Notes: generated by a model from the sequence alone, not told the origin. Positions 27,102 through 36,988 are shown, counted from the first letter of the stretch. The stretch: DNA of 64,000 bases from Salinibius halmophilus (GCF_003577475.1 NZ_QPEP01000008.1:140066-204065), one strand, 5' to 3'. Numbers and translations: made by a program.

Positions 27102-27917
27102 ATGCACAGTACAGATTATTTATTTATTGGCTTTGGCGCGCTAAATCAAAATGTAGCAGCCCTACTAAAACAAACAGGTCGAACAACACTGGGCATTCGC
27201 CGCCGCCAACAGACTGGCGCTTTAGTGTTGGATGCAAGCTTGCCGTGGACCGAAACTGTGCACTGCAAAGTGGCAGTGGTTGCTGTGAGTGCTGATGAGC
27301 GCACACCAGATGGCTATCGAGCGAGTTATCAAGCCGTCGCCGAACAGGTTTCATCAGCGCTGTTGCAAGGAAAGCTAGTCGCTAACGCGCTAATCTGGGT
27401 CTCGTCGACGCGAGTACTAGGTGCGGCAACTGGCAATATTGATGATGAGACGGCGGCACAGCCTAATGATGAAGCGGGTGAAGTGTTAGCCCACTGTGAA
27501 CAAATCGTCGCTGATATGCCGATTACAACAACAGTGGCCAGGTTAACTGGCATCTATGGCACGGGCAGGCAATGGATGCTGCGCCAGTGGCGTGAAGGTA
27601 AGCTGCATGGCGATGGTACGCTTACCAATCGCATCGAAGCAACCGATGCCGCTAGGGCACTGGCGCTGATTGCCCAGCGTTTAGCCGACGGCATGCCTGT
27701 GCCGGAAACGCTTTTGGTAACCGATCTAGAAAGCGTCAGTCGTGATGCCATTGCTCGCTGGTTAGATCAGCAAATAGGCCAGACGCCTAGCGATAGCATG
27801 CCAGTGCCTGCAACAGGGCGCATTATGACGCCAAAATACTTACAGGCCACCGGATTTCAATGGCGTTACCCAAGCTTTCGCTATGGTTATTTGCCTTGGT
27901 TACACAAACTCGACTGA
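27102..27917 (+). CDS. NAD(P)-binding SDR/epimerase-like protein (YeeZ-like)
   Basis: 271 residues of an atypical short-chain dehydrogenase fold. N-terminal nucleotide loop FIGFGALNQNVA, then VWVSSTRVLG-like strand (ALIWVSSTRVLGA), RLTGIYGTGR and NRIEATDAARAL typical of extended SDRs. The usual YxxxK is not obvious. Similar proteins are annotated as NAD-dependent epimerase or YeeZ. The ATG at 27102 follows GGGATTGGTT. Divergent from the riboswitch; its 3' end overlaps the next minus-strand gene by 18 bases. Confidence 0.7.
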   Translation: MHSTDYLFIGFGALNQNVAALLKQTGRTTLGIRRRQQTGALVLDASLPWTETVHCKVAVVAVSADERTPDGYRASYQAVAEQVSSALLQGKLVANALIWVSSTRVLGAATGNIDDETAAQPNDEAGEVLAHCEQIVADMPITTTVARLTGIYGTGRQWMLRQWREGKLHGDGTLTNRIEATDAARALALIAQRLADGMPVPETLLVTDLESVSRDAIARWLDQQIGQTPSDSMPVPATGRIMTPKYLQATGFQWRYPSFRYGYLPWLHKLD

Positions 27918-28094
27918 GTCGGCATCCCAAAACTCGGAGCGTAAACGCTTCATCTCAAGGTGATCTTCAATGGCTCGCCGTGCAGCAAGCTTGCGATGGT
28001 TCGCTGAGCGCTTGCTCTCCGACGACTCGCCAGCTTTGTGTAAGTTGTCGTCTTCTAGGTTTACCATTTCACGTTCAAAAAGACCTTGTGCCAT
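27900..28094 (-). CDS. small charged protein, PA3496/DUF3545-like
   Basis: 64 residues, highly charged, with acidic N-terminus and a basic helix RKLAARRAIEDHLEMKRLR resembling small DUF3545 or PA3496-type proteins in gammaproteobacteria. Function unknown. A GGAG-like site (AAGGAGTCATCG) precedes the ATG. Confidence 0.6.
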   Translation of the reverse strand: MAQGLFEREMVNLEDDNLHKAGESSESKRSANHRKLAARRAIEDHLEMKRLRSEFWDADSVEFV

Positions 28095-28498
28095 AACGAT
28101 GACTCCTTATGTAAAACGCGTACTGCGCATCGTGTAATTGTCTTTCTTGTTGTTTTTTTGACTTGTCAAACTCCGTCGACGTCAAAATACTACGACGAAT
28201 GCCAACTGATTCGCAAATTGTCTCTTGACCCTGTTGCATTTGTGTGACTGAGTTTTACTGGCCTTTTGGGTTGGTTAAAAAGCAAGCAGCCCAGTTACCA
28301 CGCGGGTTTGGACGTTTTTTGAACGATGTCGACTCGGTAGCATTTTGTTACAAAAAAGATGATAACGTTTCCAGCAATTGATATCGGTCGCTGCGCTAAA
28401 CGGTAAAAATGCTAGGGTTAGTGGTGGCTCTCAGTGCGCAATATGATCTGGTTTGTGTTATTTTATACAGTATTGGCTAACTTGGGATTGAGGCGGAC
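28095..28498. other. 404-base intergenic region upstream of uvrD
   Basis: No gene supported. It holds the promoter of the small minus-strand gene and that of uvrD, including the LexA-like box listed separately. Confidence 0.5.
28455..28470 (+). promoter_or_regulatory. LexA (SOS) box upstream of uvrD
   Basis: GTGTTATTTTATACAG fits CTGT-N8-ACAG with one mismatch and an AT-rich centre. It ends 28 bases before the uvrD ATG. uvrD is LexA-regulated in E. coli. Confidence 0.65.
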
Positions 28499-30631
28499 AT
28501 GGCGCAATTGAATCCAGCCCAGGCGGCAGCGGTTGAATCAGATGCTCAACATCTTCTGGTGCTCGCCGGTGCAGGCTCGGGCAAAACTCGGGTATTAACC
28601 CAACGCATCGCTTGGTTATTAGAAAATGGTTTGGCGTCCTCTTGGTCGGTATTGGCGGTCACCTTTACCAACAAAGCTGCACGCGAAATGAAAGGCCGCA
28701 TTGAAACCATTCTTCCAGGCGGCACACAAGGTATGTGGATTGGCACCTTCCATGGCATCGCTAATCGCTTGTTACGGCAATATTGGCAAATTGCCAAACT
28801 GCCAGAGAACTTCATTGTTTTAGACTCTGATGATCAAGTGCGCTTGGTGCGTAGAATCATTGCTGACGCTCGATTAGACGAAAAGAAGTACCCCGCAAAG
28901 CAAGTAGCGCACTTTATTAATGAGCAAAAAGATGAAGGCCGTCGCGCCGCGCACGTCCCACCTTCATTCGACCCTTATGAGCAGCAGTTGGTGGCAATTT
29001 ATGAGGCGTATGAGCAAGTTTGCCAGCAGCAAGGCGTCGTCGATTTTGGTGAGTTGTTGCTACGTGCCTTAGAGCTCGTGCGTGATAATCCTGATGTTGC
29101 TGAGTCTCTTCACAAACGCTTTCGTTATGTACTCGTTGATGAGTTTCAAGATACCAACGCTGTTCAGTTCGCTTGGTTGCGGTTAATGGTTGGCAACAGT
29201 GGCTGTTTGACTGTGGTAGGGGATGACGACCAATCTATTTATGGTTGGCGAGGCGCGCGCATCGAGAACATTCGTGACTTCAACCAAACCTTTGTTGGCG
29301 CTGATACCATCCGCTTGGAGCAAAACTATCGCTCCACCAACAATATTCTAAAGGCTGCGAATCACATTATTGCCAACAATACCGGGCGCTTGGGCAAAGA
29401 CTTATGGTCTGAGTCTGGCGATGGTGAGCGGATTAAACTTTACACGGCGTTCAATGAGCAAGAAGAAGCCAGCTGGATCGCAGAGCAGATTCAAGCGATA
29501 GAAGAAGAAGGTAATAATTGGCACGAGTGTGCCATTTTGTATCGCTCAAACGCTCAGTCGCGTGTGTTAGAAGAAGCGTTGTTGCGCCGCCAAATTCCTT
29601 ACCGAATTTATGGCGGCATGCGCTTTTATGAGCGCTCTGAGATTAAACACGCTACTAGCTATTTACGTTTATTGCATTACCGCCACGACAACGTTGCCTT
29701 TGAGCGCGTAGTCAACTTCCCTACCCGTGGCATGGGCGACAAGTCTCTGCAAAAGGTGCGTGACCTCGCCCAACAAGCACATTTGTCGATGTGGGATGCT
29801 GCTTGCCTTGCGGTGGATCAAGGTGTTGTGACAGGCAAAGCGCGTACAGGTTTACATGGGTTTATCCACTTGATTGACAGCCTTGCCGAGGCACCCGTGA
29901 AAAGCTTGGAAGAGCTGACCAAGCTGATGCTCGACCAAACTGGTTTGTTGGATGCCTTCAAAAAAGAAAAAGGTGAAAAAGGCGAAGCTCGGGTTGATAA
30001 CTTGCAAGAACTTGTTGGCGCGACCAAATCTTTTGAAATTCAGTATGAAGACCCTGAGGGTGATGTATTAGCCGCATTCTTAGATGAGGTATCGCTCAAT
30101 TCAGGAGATCAACAAGCAGAAGAAGACGAGTCGGCGGTGCAACTGATGACGCTGCATAGTGCCAAAGGCTTGGAGTTCCCTTATGTTTATTTGGTTGGCA
30201 TGGAAGAAGGGTTGTTTCCTCATAAGATGTCGATGGAATCGCCAACTGGCTTAGAAGAAGAGCGTCGTCTATGTTATGTGGGTATTACCCGTGCCGAAAA
30301 GCAGTTAGTACTCACCCAAGCAGAATCACGCCGATTATGGGGCAAGGATCAGCTCTGTCGTCCATCGCGTTTTATCCGCGAATTGCCTAGTGAGCTGCTC
30401 CATGATGTACGCATGGGGGTGAACGTTAGCCGGCCAATGAGCGCTCAACGCCCAGTGGCGCCATCTGGCTTCGCTTATCATATTGGCCAAGCGGTACGTC
30501 ACAGTAAGTTTGGTGATGGCATTGTTACCAATGTAGATGGCACTGATGCGCAAGCAAGAGTGGAAGTGCACTTTGATGATGTCGGCGCTAAGTGGCTGAT
30601 GGTGCAATTTGCCAAACTCGAAGTGCTGTAA
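28499..30631 (+). CDS. uvrD: DNA helicase II UvrD
   Basis: A 710-residue superfamily 1A 3'-5' helicase acting in nucleotide excision and mismatch repair. Motif I AGAGSGKTR (24-31), Ia TFTNKAA, II DEFQDTN, III GDDDQSIYGWRGA, IV EQNYRS, V LMTLHSAKGLEFPYVYL and VI YVGITRA are all intact. GMWIGTFHGIANRLLR and the C-terminal Tudor-like part (GDGIVTNVDGTDAQARVEVHF) fit UvrD better than Rep. SOS-type box upstream. Confidence 0.95.
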   Translation: MAQLNPAQAAAVESDAQHLLVLAGAGSGKTRVLTQRIAWLLENGLASSWSVLAVTFTNKAAREMKGRIETILPGGTQGMWIGTFHGIANRLLRQYWQIAKLPENFIVLDSDDQVRLVRRIIADARLDEKKYPAKQVAHFINEQKDEGRRAAHVPPSFDPYEQQLVAIYEAYEQVCQQQGVVDFGELLLRALELVRDNPDVAESLHKRFRYVLVDEFQDTNAVQFAWLRLMVGNSGCLTVVGDDDQSIYGWRGARIENIRDFNQTFVGADTIRLEQNYRSTNNILKAANHIIANNTGRLGKDLWSESGDGERIKLYTAFNEQEEASWIAEQIQAIEEEGNNWHECAILYRSNAQSRVLEEALLRRQIPYRIYGGMRFYERSEIKHATSYLRLLHYRHDNVAFERVVNFPTRGMGDKSLQKVRDLAQQAHLSMWDAACLAVDQGVVTGKARTGLHGFIHLIDSLAEAPVKSLEELTKLMLDQTGLLDAFKKEKGEKGEARVDNLQELVGATKSFEIQYEDPEGDVLAAFLDEVSLNSGDQQAEEDESAVQLMTLHSAKGLEFPYVYLVGMEEGLFPHKMSMESPTGLEEERRLCYVGITRAEKQLVLTQAESRRLWGKDQLCRPSRFIRELPSELLHDVRMGVNVSRPMSAQRPVAPSGFAYHIGQAVRHSKFGDGIVTNVDGTDAQARVEVHFDDVGAKWLMVQFAKLEVL

Positions 30632-30690
30632 TAACTGGTAGCCATAGGTGTTATGGGAAAGTAGGCATAAATCATTGTCAAATCGTTAGG

Positions 30691-30719
30691 ATTGGGCGAA
30701 CCTAGGTTTATCGCCCAAT
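30691..30719. repeat. 9-bp perfect hairpin after uvrD
   Basis: ATTGGGCGA / TCGCCCAAT with an 11-base loop; no T-run follows, so termination is unproven. Confidence 0.45.
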
Positions 30720-30747
30720 GCAGATTCGCCCAAGAAGAGGGATTAAC

Positions 30748-31140
30748 ATGTCGAATATATTAAAAGACGCGGGAATTACCGACGTTGAGAACATTGAAAA
30801 GTACACCTTGCGCCAAGAGGGCGACAACGATGTCTTAAAGATTTATTACAAAAAGGCACCGAATGAATTTTTTGCCCGCAGTGCCAAGTACAAGTACCCA
30901 CGCGAGAAAAAACGCATCACAATTGATAGTGGCACTAATCGCAAAGAAGACATTTGGGAAATTAACCCGGTAGTGTCGTCTGTGGTAGACGAACTTGATC
31001 GCATCACGCACCGCGAAGTGATTGTGGTCGATACGAAGAAGAAAATTCTCAAAGATTTGCGTCATTTAGAAAAAGTTGTGGCAAATAAAATTGCCGAAAT
31101 TGAGCGTGATTTAGAAACGCTTACCGAAAACCAGCGCTAA
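30748..31140 (+). CDS. yaeH: DUF3461 / UPF0325 (YaeH-like) protein
   Basis: A 130-residue cytoplasmic protein closely matching the YaeH family: LKDAGITDVENIEKYTLRQE at the N-terminus, KYPREKKRI, VVDELDRI and a C-terminal helix ILKDLRHLEKVVANKIAEI. Function unknown. The ATG at 30748 follows GAGGG; ten upstream in-frame codons are not conserved. Confidence 0.9.
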   Translation: MSNILKDAGITDVENIEKYTLRQEGDNDVLKIYYKKAPNEFFARSAKYKYPREKKRITIDSGTNRKEDIWEINPVVSSVVDELDRITHREVIVVDTKKKILKDLRHLEKVVANKIAEIERDLETLTENQR

Positions 31141-31159
31141 TCTCTGCGAGCCCCTGCTA

Positions 31160-31198
31160 CGCCTGCACTCCAAGGTGTGGGCGCCTTCTCTTTTTTTG
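31160..31198 (+). terminator. terminator after yaeH
   Basis: Stem CGCCTGCAC / GTGTGGGCG (two wobble pairs) with short loop, followed by CCTTCTCTTTTTTT. Confidence 0.7.
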
Positions 31199-31287
31199 CC
31201 CCTATCCATAGAGACAAGATTACATTTGTGTAATTTTGACAAAAATATTTCATCCAGATTGCTGATTGAAATATTTATGTAACATTC

Positions 31288-31305
31288 AATTCATAAAGTT
31301 GTCAT
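31288..31305 (+). promoter_or_regulatory. Pho box upstream of pstS
   Basis: AATTCATAAAGTTGTCAT matches the E. coli PhoB box CTGTCATAAAGTTGTCAC at 14 of 18 positions. A further TGTAACATT half-site lies 11 bases upstream. It lies about 80 bases before the pstS GTG. Confidence 0.8.
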
Positions 31306-31385
31306 CGGTCGCCCTTAGCCTGATCTGCGACTTGAACGTCATACGACAAAAACTTTTAAGAATAGCTTCTCTTTGGAGGTTCATA

Positions 31386-32426
31386 GTGAAACTTAAGGCG
31401 CTTTTCACAGCCGCAGCTGCTACAACAGCAATCATGGCTGGTACTCATGCTCAGGCTGCTTCTCGCGACTACATCAGCATTGTAGGTTCATCTACTGTTT
31501 ACCCATTCGCTACTGTTGTTGCAGAGCGCTTTGGTCGTTCAACTGAATTCTCAGTGCCAAAAATTGAATCAACTGGTTCAGGCGGTGGTCTGAAACTGTT
31601 CTGTGAAGGTCTTGGTGAAAACACGCCAGACATCACAAACGCTTCTCGTGCAATCAAGAGCTCTGAAATTGAGCTATGTGCATCAAACGGCGTTGATGAA
31701 ATCATCGAAGTTAAAATTGGTTACGACGGCATTGCTTTTGCGAACGCAAAAGACGCTGAGCACCTAGAAATTTCTCGCGCGCAACTTTTCATGGCGCTTG
31801 CGAAAGATCTTCCAGATGCAAGCGGCGAACTTAAGCCAAACCCATACAACAAGTGGAGCGACATCGATCCGTCTCTACCTGATTACGAAATCGAAGTATT
31901 GGGCCCACCACCAACTTCTGGTACTCGCGACGCATTCGTTGAGCTAGTAATGGAAGAAGGTTGTGCGGAAGTACCAGCCGTTGCAGCACTTGAAGACCAA
32001 GACGAAGACGTATTCGAAGCAGTTTGTAAGAGCATGCGTGAAGACGGTCGTTTCATCGAAGCCGGTGAAAACGATAACCTAATCGTACAGAAGCTAGTGG
32101 CTTCACCAGAAGCATTCGGCATCTTTGGCTTTGGCTTCCTAGAAGAAAACTCTGACAAAGTACAGCCAGCTCACATTGGTGGCGTGATTCCTACTTTCGA
32201 AACAATCGGCGATGGTAGCTACCCTGTTTCACGCTCTTTGTTCTTCTACGTGAAAAAAGCACACGTTGACGTAATCCCAGGTATGGCTGAATACCTAGCT
32301 GAGTTCACTTCGCAAGATGCGATTGGTGAGTTCGGTTACCTAACTGACCGTGGTTTGATCCCTCTAGATCAGCGCGAGTGGACTAAAGTTCGCAACGCTG
32401 TAGTAAACCTAGAGCCAAACCTTTAA
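31386..32426 (+). CDS. pstS: phosphate ABC transporter substrate-binding protein PstS
   Basis: 346 residues from a GTG start with GGAGG 7 bases upstream; signal peptide ends after HAQA near residue 23. Binding motifs IVGSSTVYPFA, STGSGGGLKLFCEG, NASRAIKSSE and PPTSGTRDAFVELV contact phosphate. Exported periplasmic protein of the PstSCAB high-affinity uptake system. Codon use here is strongly biased (GCT/GTT/CGT), suggesting high expression. A Pho box precedes it and a hairpin follows. Confidence 0.95.
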   Translation: MKLKALFTAAAATTAIMAGTHAQAASRDYISIVGSSTVYPFATVVAERFGRSTEFSVPKIESTGSGGGLKLFCEGLGENTPDITNASRAIKSSEIELCASNGVDEIIEVKIGYDGIAFANAKDAEHLEISRAQLFMALAKDLPDASGELKPNPYNKWSDIDPSLPDYEIEVLGPPPTSGTRDAFVELVMEEGCAEVPAVAALEDQDEDVFEAVCKSMREDGRFIEAGENDNLIVQKLVASPEAFGIFGFGFLEENSDKVQPAHIGGVIPTFETIGDGSYPVSRSLFFYVKKAHVDVIPGMAEYLAEFTSQDAIGEFGYLTDRGLIPLDQREWTKVRNAVVNLEPNL

Positions 32427-32464
32427 TTAAGAAAACCGCACCGAGCCTGCTTGGTGCAATCAGT

Positions 32465-32496
32465 AAGGTGGCTCATTTGAGTCACCTTTTATTTTG
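32465..32496 (+). terminator. attenuating terminator between pstS and pstC
   Basis: Stem AAGGTGGCTCA / TGAGTCACCTT (one wobble pair), loop TT, followed by TTATTTT. Likely leaves pstS more abundant than the downstream permease genes. Confidence 0.75.
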
Positions 32497-32510
32497 TAAA
32501 GAGGCAACAC

Positions 32511-33917
32511 ATGCAAACACCTACTTTGCTAACCGTTCTGGTTATCCTGGTGCTAGCTGGTTACTGGATTGGTCGACAACGATCGATTCAACTTGCACAG
32601 CCAGCAGGCGGGATTCGCTTTTTGCGCTCCCTACCCAACTATTATGGTTTGATGGCCGTAGTATGGGCTGGCGTACCCGCTGTACTCGTGTTGTTGCTTT
32701 GGGGCGCATTCGACTCGGTATTAGTTCGTGGCATGGTAATGGCTGGCCTGCCAGAGCAGTTCCAGCAGTTAACCGCAGAACGCCAAGGGCTTATTTTTAA
32801 CCAAATTGGCAACATCGCACGTGGTGCCGATCCATCGGCTGATCCAGCGTTACTTGCAGCGGCCGAACATTATAAGAACTTGCTTCAAATTAGTGTTGTA
32901 GCACGCTCAATAGTTCTACTTTCTATAGTGTTTGCTGGTATTGGTATTGCGTACTTCTATATCAAGCCAGAAGTGCGTGCTCGTGAACATTTCGAAGCAG
33001 TATTACGCACGTCACTACTTACGTGCTCGTTAATCGCCATCTTTACCACCCTAGGTATTGTTATGTCGGTTTTGTGGGAGTCGATTAAGTTCTTCCGCAT
33101 CATTCCACCAACTGAATTCTTATTTGGCTTGCAGTGGTCACCACAAATTGCTCTTCGCGCCGACCAACAAGGTGCGAGTGGCGCATTTGGTGCTATTCCA
33201 TTATTTGCCGGTACCCTATTAATTGCTGCCATTGCGCTAATTGTGGCAGTACCAATTGGTTTAATGAGTGCCATTTACCTAGCTGAGTATGCTAAGCCAA
33301 AAGTACGTAACACGGTTAAACCACTGCTAGAAGTACTTGCTGGTATTCCAACCGTTGTATATGGCTTCTTCGCGGCACTGACTGCGGCACCCTTTATTCG
33401 TGATGTTGCCCATTGGATTGGTAACACCTTCGGCTGGGAAGTGTTTGCTAATGCCTCGGCGCAAAGCGCACTCGCAGCTGGCGCGGTAATGGGCATTATG
33501 ATTATCCCATTTATTTCATCGCTGGCTGACGACGTGATTACTGCAGTGCCACGCTCGCTACGAGATGGCTCTTTAGCTATTGGTGCAACCCGCTCGGAAA
33601 CCATTCGCAAAGTAATCTTCCCAGCCGCCCTACCAGGTATTGTTGGTAGTATCATCCTAGCTGCCTCACGAGCAATTGGTGAGACGATGATTGTAGTAAT
33701 GGCGGCAGGCCTTTCTGCCAAGCTCACAGCGAATCCGCTGGACTCTGTTACCACAGTGACCGTGCAAATTGCCACGCTATTGGTTGGTGACCAAGAGTTT
33801 GATAGTCCGAAGACAATGGCAGCGTTTGCCTTGGGTCTAACCCTATTTGTGGTAACGCTTGGCTTGAACTTCATTGCCCTAAAAGTTGTTAACAAATACC
33901 GAGAGCAATATGACTGA
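32511..33917 (+). CDS. pstC: phosphate ABC transporter permease PstC
   Basis: A 468-residue inner-membrane permease. The C-terminal ~280 residues are the canonical PstC core with EVLAGIPTVVYGFFAAL and the ABC-interacting EAA-like loop SLAIGATRSETIRKVIFPAALPG. An extra N-terminal part with two membrane segments and a periplasmic region (about 85-130) makes it longer than the E. coli protein; this long form pairs with a long PstA. RBS AGAGG. Overlaps pstA by 8 bases. Confidence 0.93.
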   Translation: MQTPTLLTVLVILVLAGYWIGRQRSIQLAQPAGGIRFLRSLPNYYGLMAVVWAGVPAVLVLLLWGAFDSVLVRGMVMAGLPEQFQQLTAERQGLIFNQIGNIARGADPSADPALLAAAEHYKNLLQISVVARSIVLLSIVFAGIGIAYFYIKPEVRAREHFEAVLRTSLLTCSLIAIFTTLGIVMSVLWESIKFFRIIPPTEFLFGLQWSPQIALRADQQGASGAFGAIPLFAGTLLIAAIALIVAVPIGLMSAIYLAEYAKPKVRNTVKPLLEVLAGIPTVVYGFFAALTAAPFIRDVAHWIGNTFGWEVFANASAQSALAAGAVMGIMIIPFISSLADDVITAVPRSLRDGSLAIGATRSETIRKVIFPAALPGIVGSIILAASRAIGETMIVVMAAGLSAKLTANPLDSVTTVTVQIATLLVGDQEFDSPKTMAAFALGLTLFVVTLGLNFIALKVVNKYREQYD

Positions 33918-35211
33918 TATTCTTAATGAAATGGCGACGCGCCGGGAGCAAAAGCTCAAGCGCTCGCTAAGCAAACGCTATCGCCAGGAAGTGGTATTTA
34001 AAGCTTTTGGTGTGGCATCGATTGTGTCGGCATTGCTGTTCCTAGTCATTTTGCTTTGGACCATCTTTGCCCAAGGTCACACTGCCTTTCAAACGACTCA
34101 GGTGCGGCTGTCGGTTGACCTAGATCCGGTAACGCTTGGCTTGCCAGACAATCCAACTGAGCAGGACATCTTCCGAGCAAGCTTTGGTACAGTGCTGCGT
34201 GATGCCATCATGGCAAAAATACCTGAGGCATCTTCGCGTCGTGAGCGACGGGCTGTGATTGAGTTTATCTCTACCGGGGCGACATACGACTTGCGCGACA
34301 AAGTCATCGCTAATCCAGAGCTTATTGGCCAAACCATCGAGTATTGGGCATTGGCTGGCGACGATTTAAATCAGTTCAACAAAGGCAATATTGATCGCAA
34401 TGTTGATGAGTCGAACCGTCAGTTCAAAGACAACCAAATTGCTTGGTTCGACAAACTAGATGCCAACGGCGATATAAAAACGACGTTCAATACTAACTTC
34501 TTCACGAATGGCGATAGCCGTGATGCGGAGATGGCGGGTATTGCTGGGTCTATTGTTGGTTCGTTTTATGTGTTAGTGGTGACTTTATTGTTGAGCTTCC
34601 CGATTGGAGTTGCAGCAGCGGTTTACTTGGAAGAGTTTGCACCAAAAAACCGCGTGACCGAAATTATTGAAATCAACATTAATAACCTTGCTGCAGTGCC
34701 ATCGATTGTGTTCGGCCTGTTGGGCTTGGCCATTTTCTTAAATGTAGCGCATCTACCTCGTTCAGCTCCGGTAGTAGGTGGTTTGGTGCTGACTTTGATG
34801 TCGTTGCCGACCATTATTATCTCAAGCCGTGCGGCCATTAAAGCAGTGCCACCGTCGATCCGAGAAGCGGCGACCGGTATGGGTGCCTCAAAGATGCAGG
34901 TAGTATTGCAGCACGTATTACCGTTAGCGATGCCGGGCATGATGACAGGTACCATTATTGCCATGGCGCAAGCGCTGGGTGAAACGGCACCATTGCTAAT
35001 GATTGGTATGGTTGCTTTCATTGTTGATATTCCAAGTGGGCCAATGGATGCAGCAACGGTATTGCCAGTTCAGATTTACACTTGGGCAGAAAACCCAGAA
35101 TTAGGCTTTAGAGAAAACACATCGGGTGCGATCATTGTATTGCTTGGCTTCTTAGCCTTTATGAACGCAACCGCAGTATATTTACGCAAGCGCCTAGAGC
35201 GCCGTTGGTAA
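33910..35211 (+). CDS. pstA: phosphate ABC transporter permease PstA
   Basis: A 433-residue permease partner of PstC, starting at the ATG at 33910 inside the end of pstC. One N-terminal membrane helix is followed by a roughly 150-residue periplasmic insertion (residues ~50-200), then five helices with NNLAAVPSIVFGLLGLAIF and the ABC-docking AATGMGASKMQVVLQHVLPLAMPG. The insertion explains its extra length over E. coli PstA. Confidence 0.93.
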   Translation: MTDILNEMATRREQKLKRSLSKRYRQEVVFKAFGVASIVSALLFLVILLWTIFAQGHTAFQTTQVRLSVDLDPVTLGLPDNPTEQDIFRASFGTVLRDAIMAKIPEASSRRERRAVIEFISTGATYDLRDKVIANPELIGQTIEYWALAGDDLNQFNKGNIDRNVDESNRQFKDNQIAWFDKLDANGDIKTTFNTNFFTNGDSRDAEMAGIAGSIVGSFYVLVVTLLLSFPIGVAAAVYLEEFAPKNRVTEIIEININNLAAVPSIVFGLLGLAIFLNVAHLPRSAPVVGGLVLTLMSLPTIIISSRAAIKAVPPSIREAATGMGASKMQVVLQHVLPLAMPGMMTGTIIAMAQALGETAPLLMIGMVAFIVDIPSGPMDAATVLPVQIYTWAENPELGFRENTSGAIIVLLGFLAFMNATAVYLRKRLERRW

Positions 35212-35225
35212 GACAGGAGTAACTC

Positions 35226-36107
35226 ATGGATACCACTTTCAAGCATACATCTGTGGAAACCTCGACTGGGCCTGTTGCCAGCGAGCCGACTACGTTAGGA
35301 ACAGATTTAGAACAAGAAGTAGGCGAAACCGTAGGTGACGCCTTTGTTGACGATCCAAGAATGAAAGCACGTAATGTAGATGTGTTCTATGCTGACAAGC
35401 AAGCCATCCATAATGTGAGCCTAGATATTGGTCGCAATGAAGTGCTATCGATGATTGGCCCTTCTGGCTGTGGTAAATCGACATTCTTGCGCAGCATCAA
35501 CCGCATGAATGACACCATTGATATTTGTAAAGTCACCGGCTCGATCACACTAGACGGCGAAGACATTTACGATCGATCAATGGATGTTGTAAGCCTACGA
35601 GCGCGTGTTGGTATGGTGTTCCAGAAGCCGAACCCATTCCCAAAATCGATTTACGACAATATCGCTTATGGCCCACGCATTCATGGTTTGGTGGAGCGCC
35701 GAGCTGAGCTTGATGAAGTGGTTGAAACTTCATTGCGCAAAGCCGGTTTATGGGAAGAAGTAAAAGATCGTCTGGATCAACCGGCAACTGGGTTGTCTGG
35801 TGGTCAGCAGCAGCGTTTATGTATTGCTCGTACCATTGCCATTAGCCCAGAAGTGATTCTAATGGATGAGCCGTGCTCAGCGCTTGACCCAATCGCCACT
35901 GCGCGTATTGAAGAGTTAATAGCTGAATTATCAGAAAACTACACCATTGCGATTGTAACGCACTCTATGCAACAAGCAGCGCGTGTATCGGATCGTACAG
36001 CTTACTTTCACTTAGGTAAGCTAATTGAAGTTGGTGCGACAGATAAAATCTTTACTTCGCCAGATCACAAGCTGACTGAAGACTATATTACAGGTCGATT
36101 CGGTTAA
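35226..36107 (+). CDS. pstB: phosphate ABC transporter ATP-binding protein PstB
   Basis: 293 residues. An N-terminal ~45-residue acidic extension precedes the ATPase core. Walker [15 protein letters not shown]-loop [16 protein letters not shown], signature [14 protein letters not shown], Walker [14 protein letters not shown] and H-switch IVTHSMQQA are intact. Energises PstCA in the cytoplasm; 14 bases after pstA. Confidence 0.96.
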   Translation: MDTTFKHTSVETSTGPVASEPTTLGTDLEQEVGETVGDAFVDDPRMKARNVDVFYADKQAIHNVSLDIGRNEVLSMIGPSGCGKSTFLRSINRMNDTIDICKVTGSITLDGEDIYDRSMDVVSLRARVGMVFQKPNPFPKSIYDNIAYGPRIHGLVERRAELDEVVETSLRKAGLWEEVKDRLDQPATGLSGGQQQRLCIARTIAISPEVILMDEPCSALDPIATARIEELIAELSENYTIAIVTHSMQQAARVSDRTAYFHLGKLIEVGATDKIFTSPDHKLTEDYITGRFG

Positions 36108-36120
36108 TTAGGGGATACGC

Positions 36121-36834
36121 ATGGATCGTTTACAACTCGACAAGCACACGTCTAAAAGTTTCAATGAAGAGCTTGAGGCGGCGCGCAAGAACCTAATGCA
36201 AATGGGTGGCGTGGTAGAACAGCAAGTTCGTGAAGCCATCAAAGCATTGATTGAAGCCGACAGTGACCTAGCGGCTAAAGTAATTGCCAAAGACGAAAGG
36301 GTGAACGATGCAGAAGTATCGTTAGACGAAGAGTGTGTACGCATTCTTGCCCGTCGCCACCCAGCAGCCGGTGACTTGCGCTTTGTGATCGCGGTGACCC
36401 GAACGGTAAGTGACCTGGAACGCATTGGTGATCATGCCTCGCGTATTGCTAATCACGCAATCAACCTAGCTGAGTCTGGTGAAGCGCCGCGAGGCTATGT
36501 AGAGATTCGCCACATTGGTGAGCGGGTAAGCCGAATGGTGCAGAATGCACTCAATGCGTTTGCTCGTTTGGAAGTGGATACGGCGCTGGCTGTTTTGCAC
36601 GAAGACGAGGCTGTCGACCTTGAGTACGCTTCTGCTATGCGTGAGCTGATTACCCATATGATGGAAGACCCACGCACCATTTCACGCACGTTAGATGTGA
36701 TTTGGAGCTTGCGTTCTTTAGAGCGCGTGGGTGACTTAGCAAATAACATTGCTCAGCACGTGGTTTACCTTGTGGAAGGTAAAGATGTACGCCACAACTC
36801 AGCGGAAGAAGTCGAAGCGGCTGTACGCGATTGA
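36121..36834 (+). CDS. phoU: phosphate signalling protein PhoU
   Basis: A 237-residue protein of two three-helix PhoU domains with metal-binding E/DxxxD motifs such as DLERIGDHASRIA and SLERVGDLANNIAQH. It links PstSCAB to PhoR to silence the Pho regulon when phosphate is plentiful. Last gene of the operon; phoB/phoR are not in the window. Confidence 0.95.
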   Translation: MDRLQLDKHTSKSFNEELEAARKNLMQMGGVVEQQVREAIKALIEADSDLAAKVIAKDERVNDAEVSLDEECVRILARRHPAAGDLRFVIAVTRTVSDLERIGDHASRIANHAINLAESGEAPRGYVEIRHIGERVSRMVQNALNAFARLEVDTALAVLHEDEAVDLEYASAMRELITHMMEDPRTISRTLDVIWSLRSLERVGDLANNIAQHVVYLVEGKDVRHNSAEEVEAAVRD

Positions 36835-36863
36835 TTTTAAAGGAAAAAATTTAAAAAAAAGTG

Positions 36864-36891
36864 TTGACGCATAAAACGGAATCCCTATAAT
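36864..36891 (+). promoter_or_regulatory. sigma-70 promoter of tRNA-Thr
   Basis: TTGACG and TATAAT separated by 16 bases, followed by a GC-rich discriminator (GCGTCCCC) typical of stringently controlled stable RNA promoters. Confidence 0.85.
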
Positions 36892-36903
36892 GCGTCCCCG
36901 TGA

Positions 36904-36979
<76 letters not shown>

Positions 36980-36988
36980 CAAATTCTA

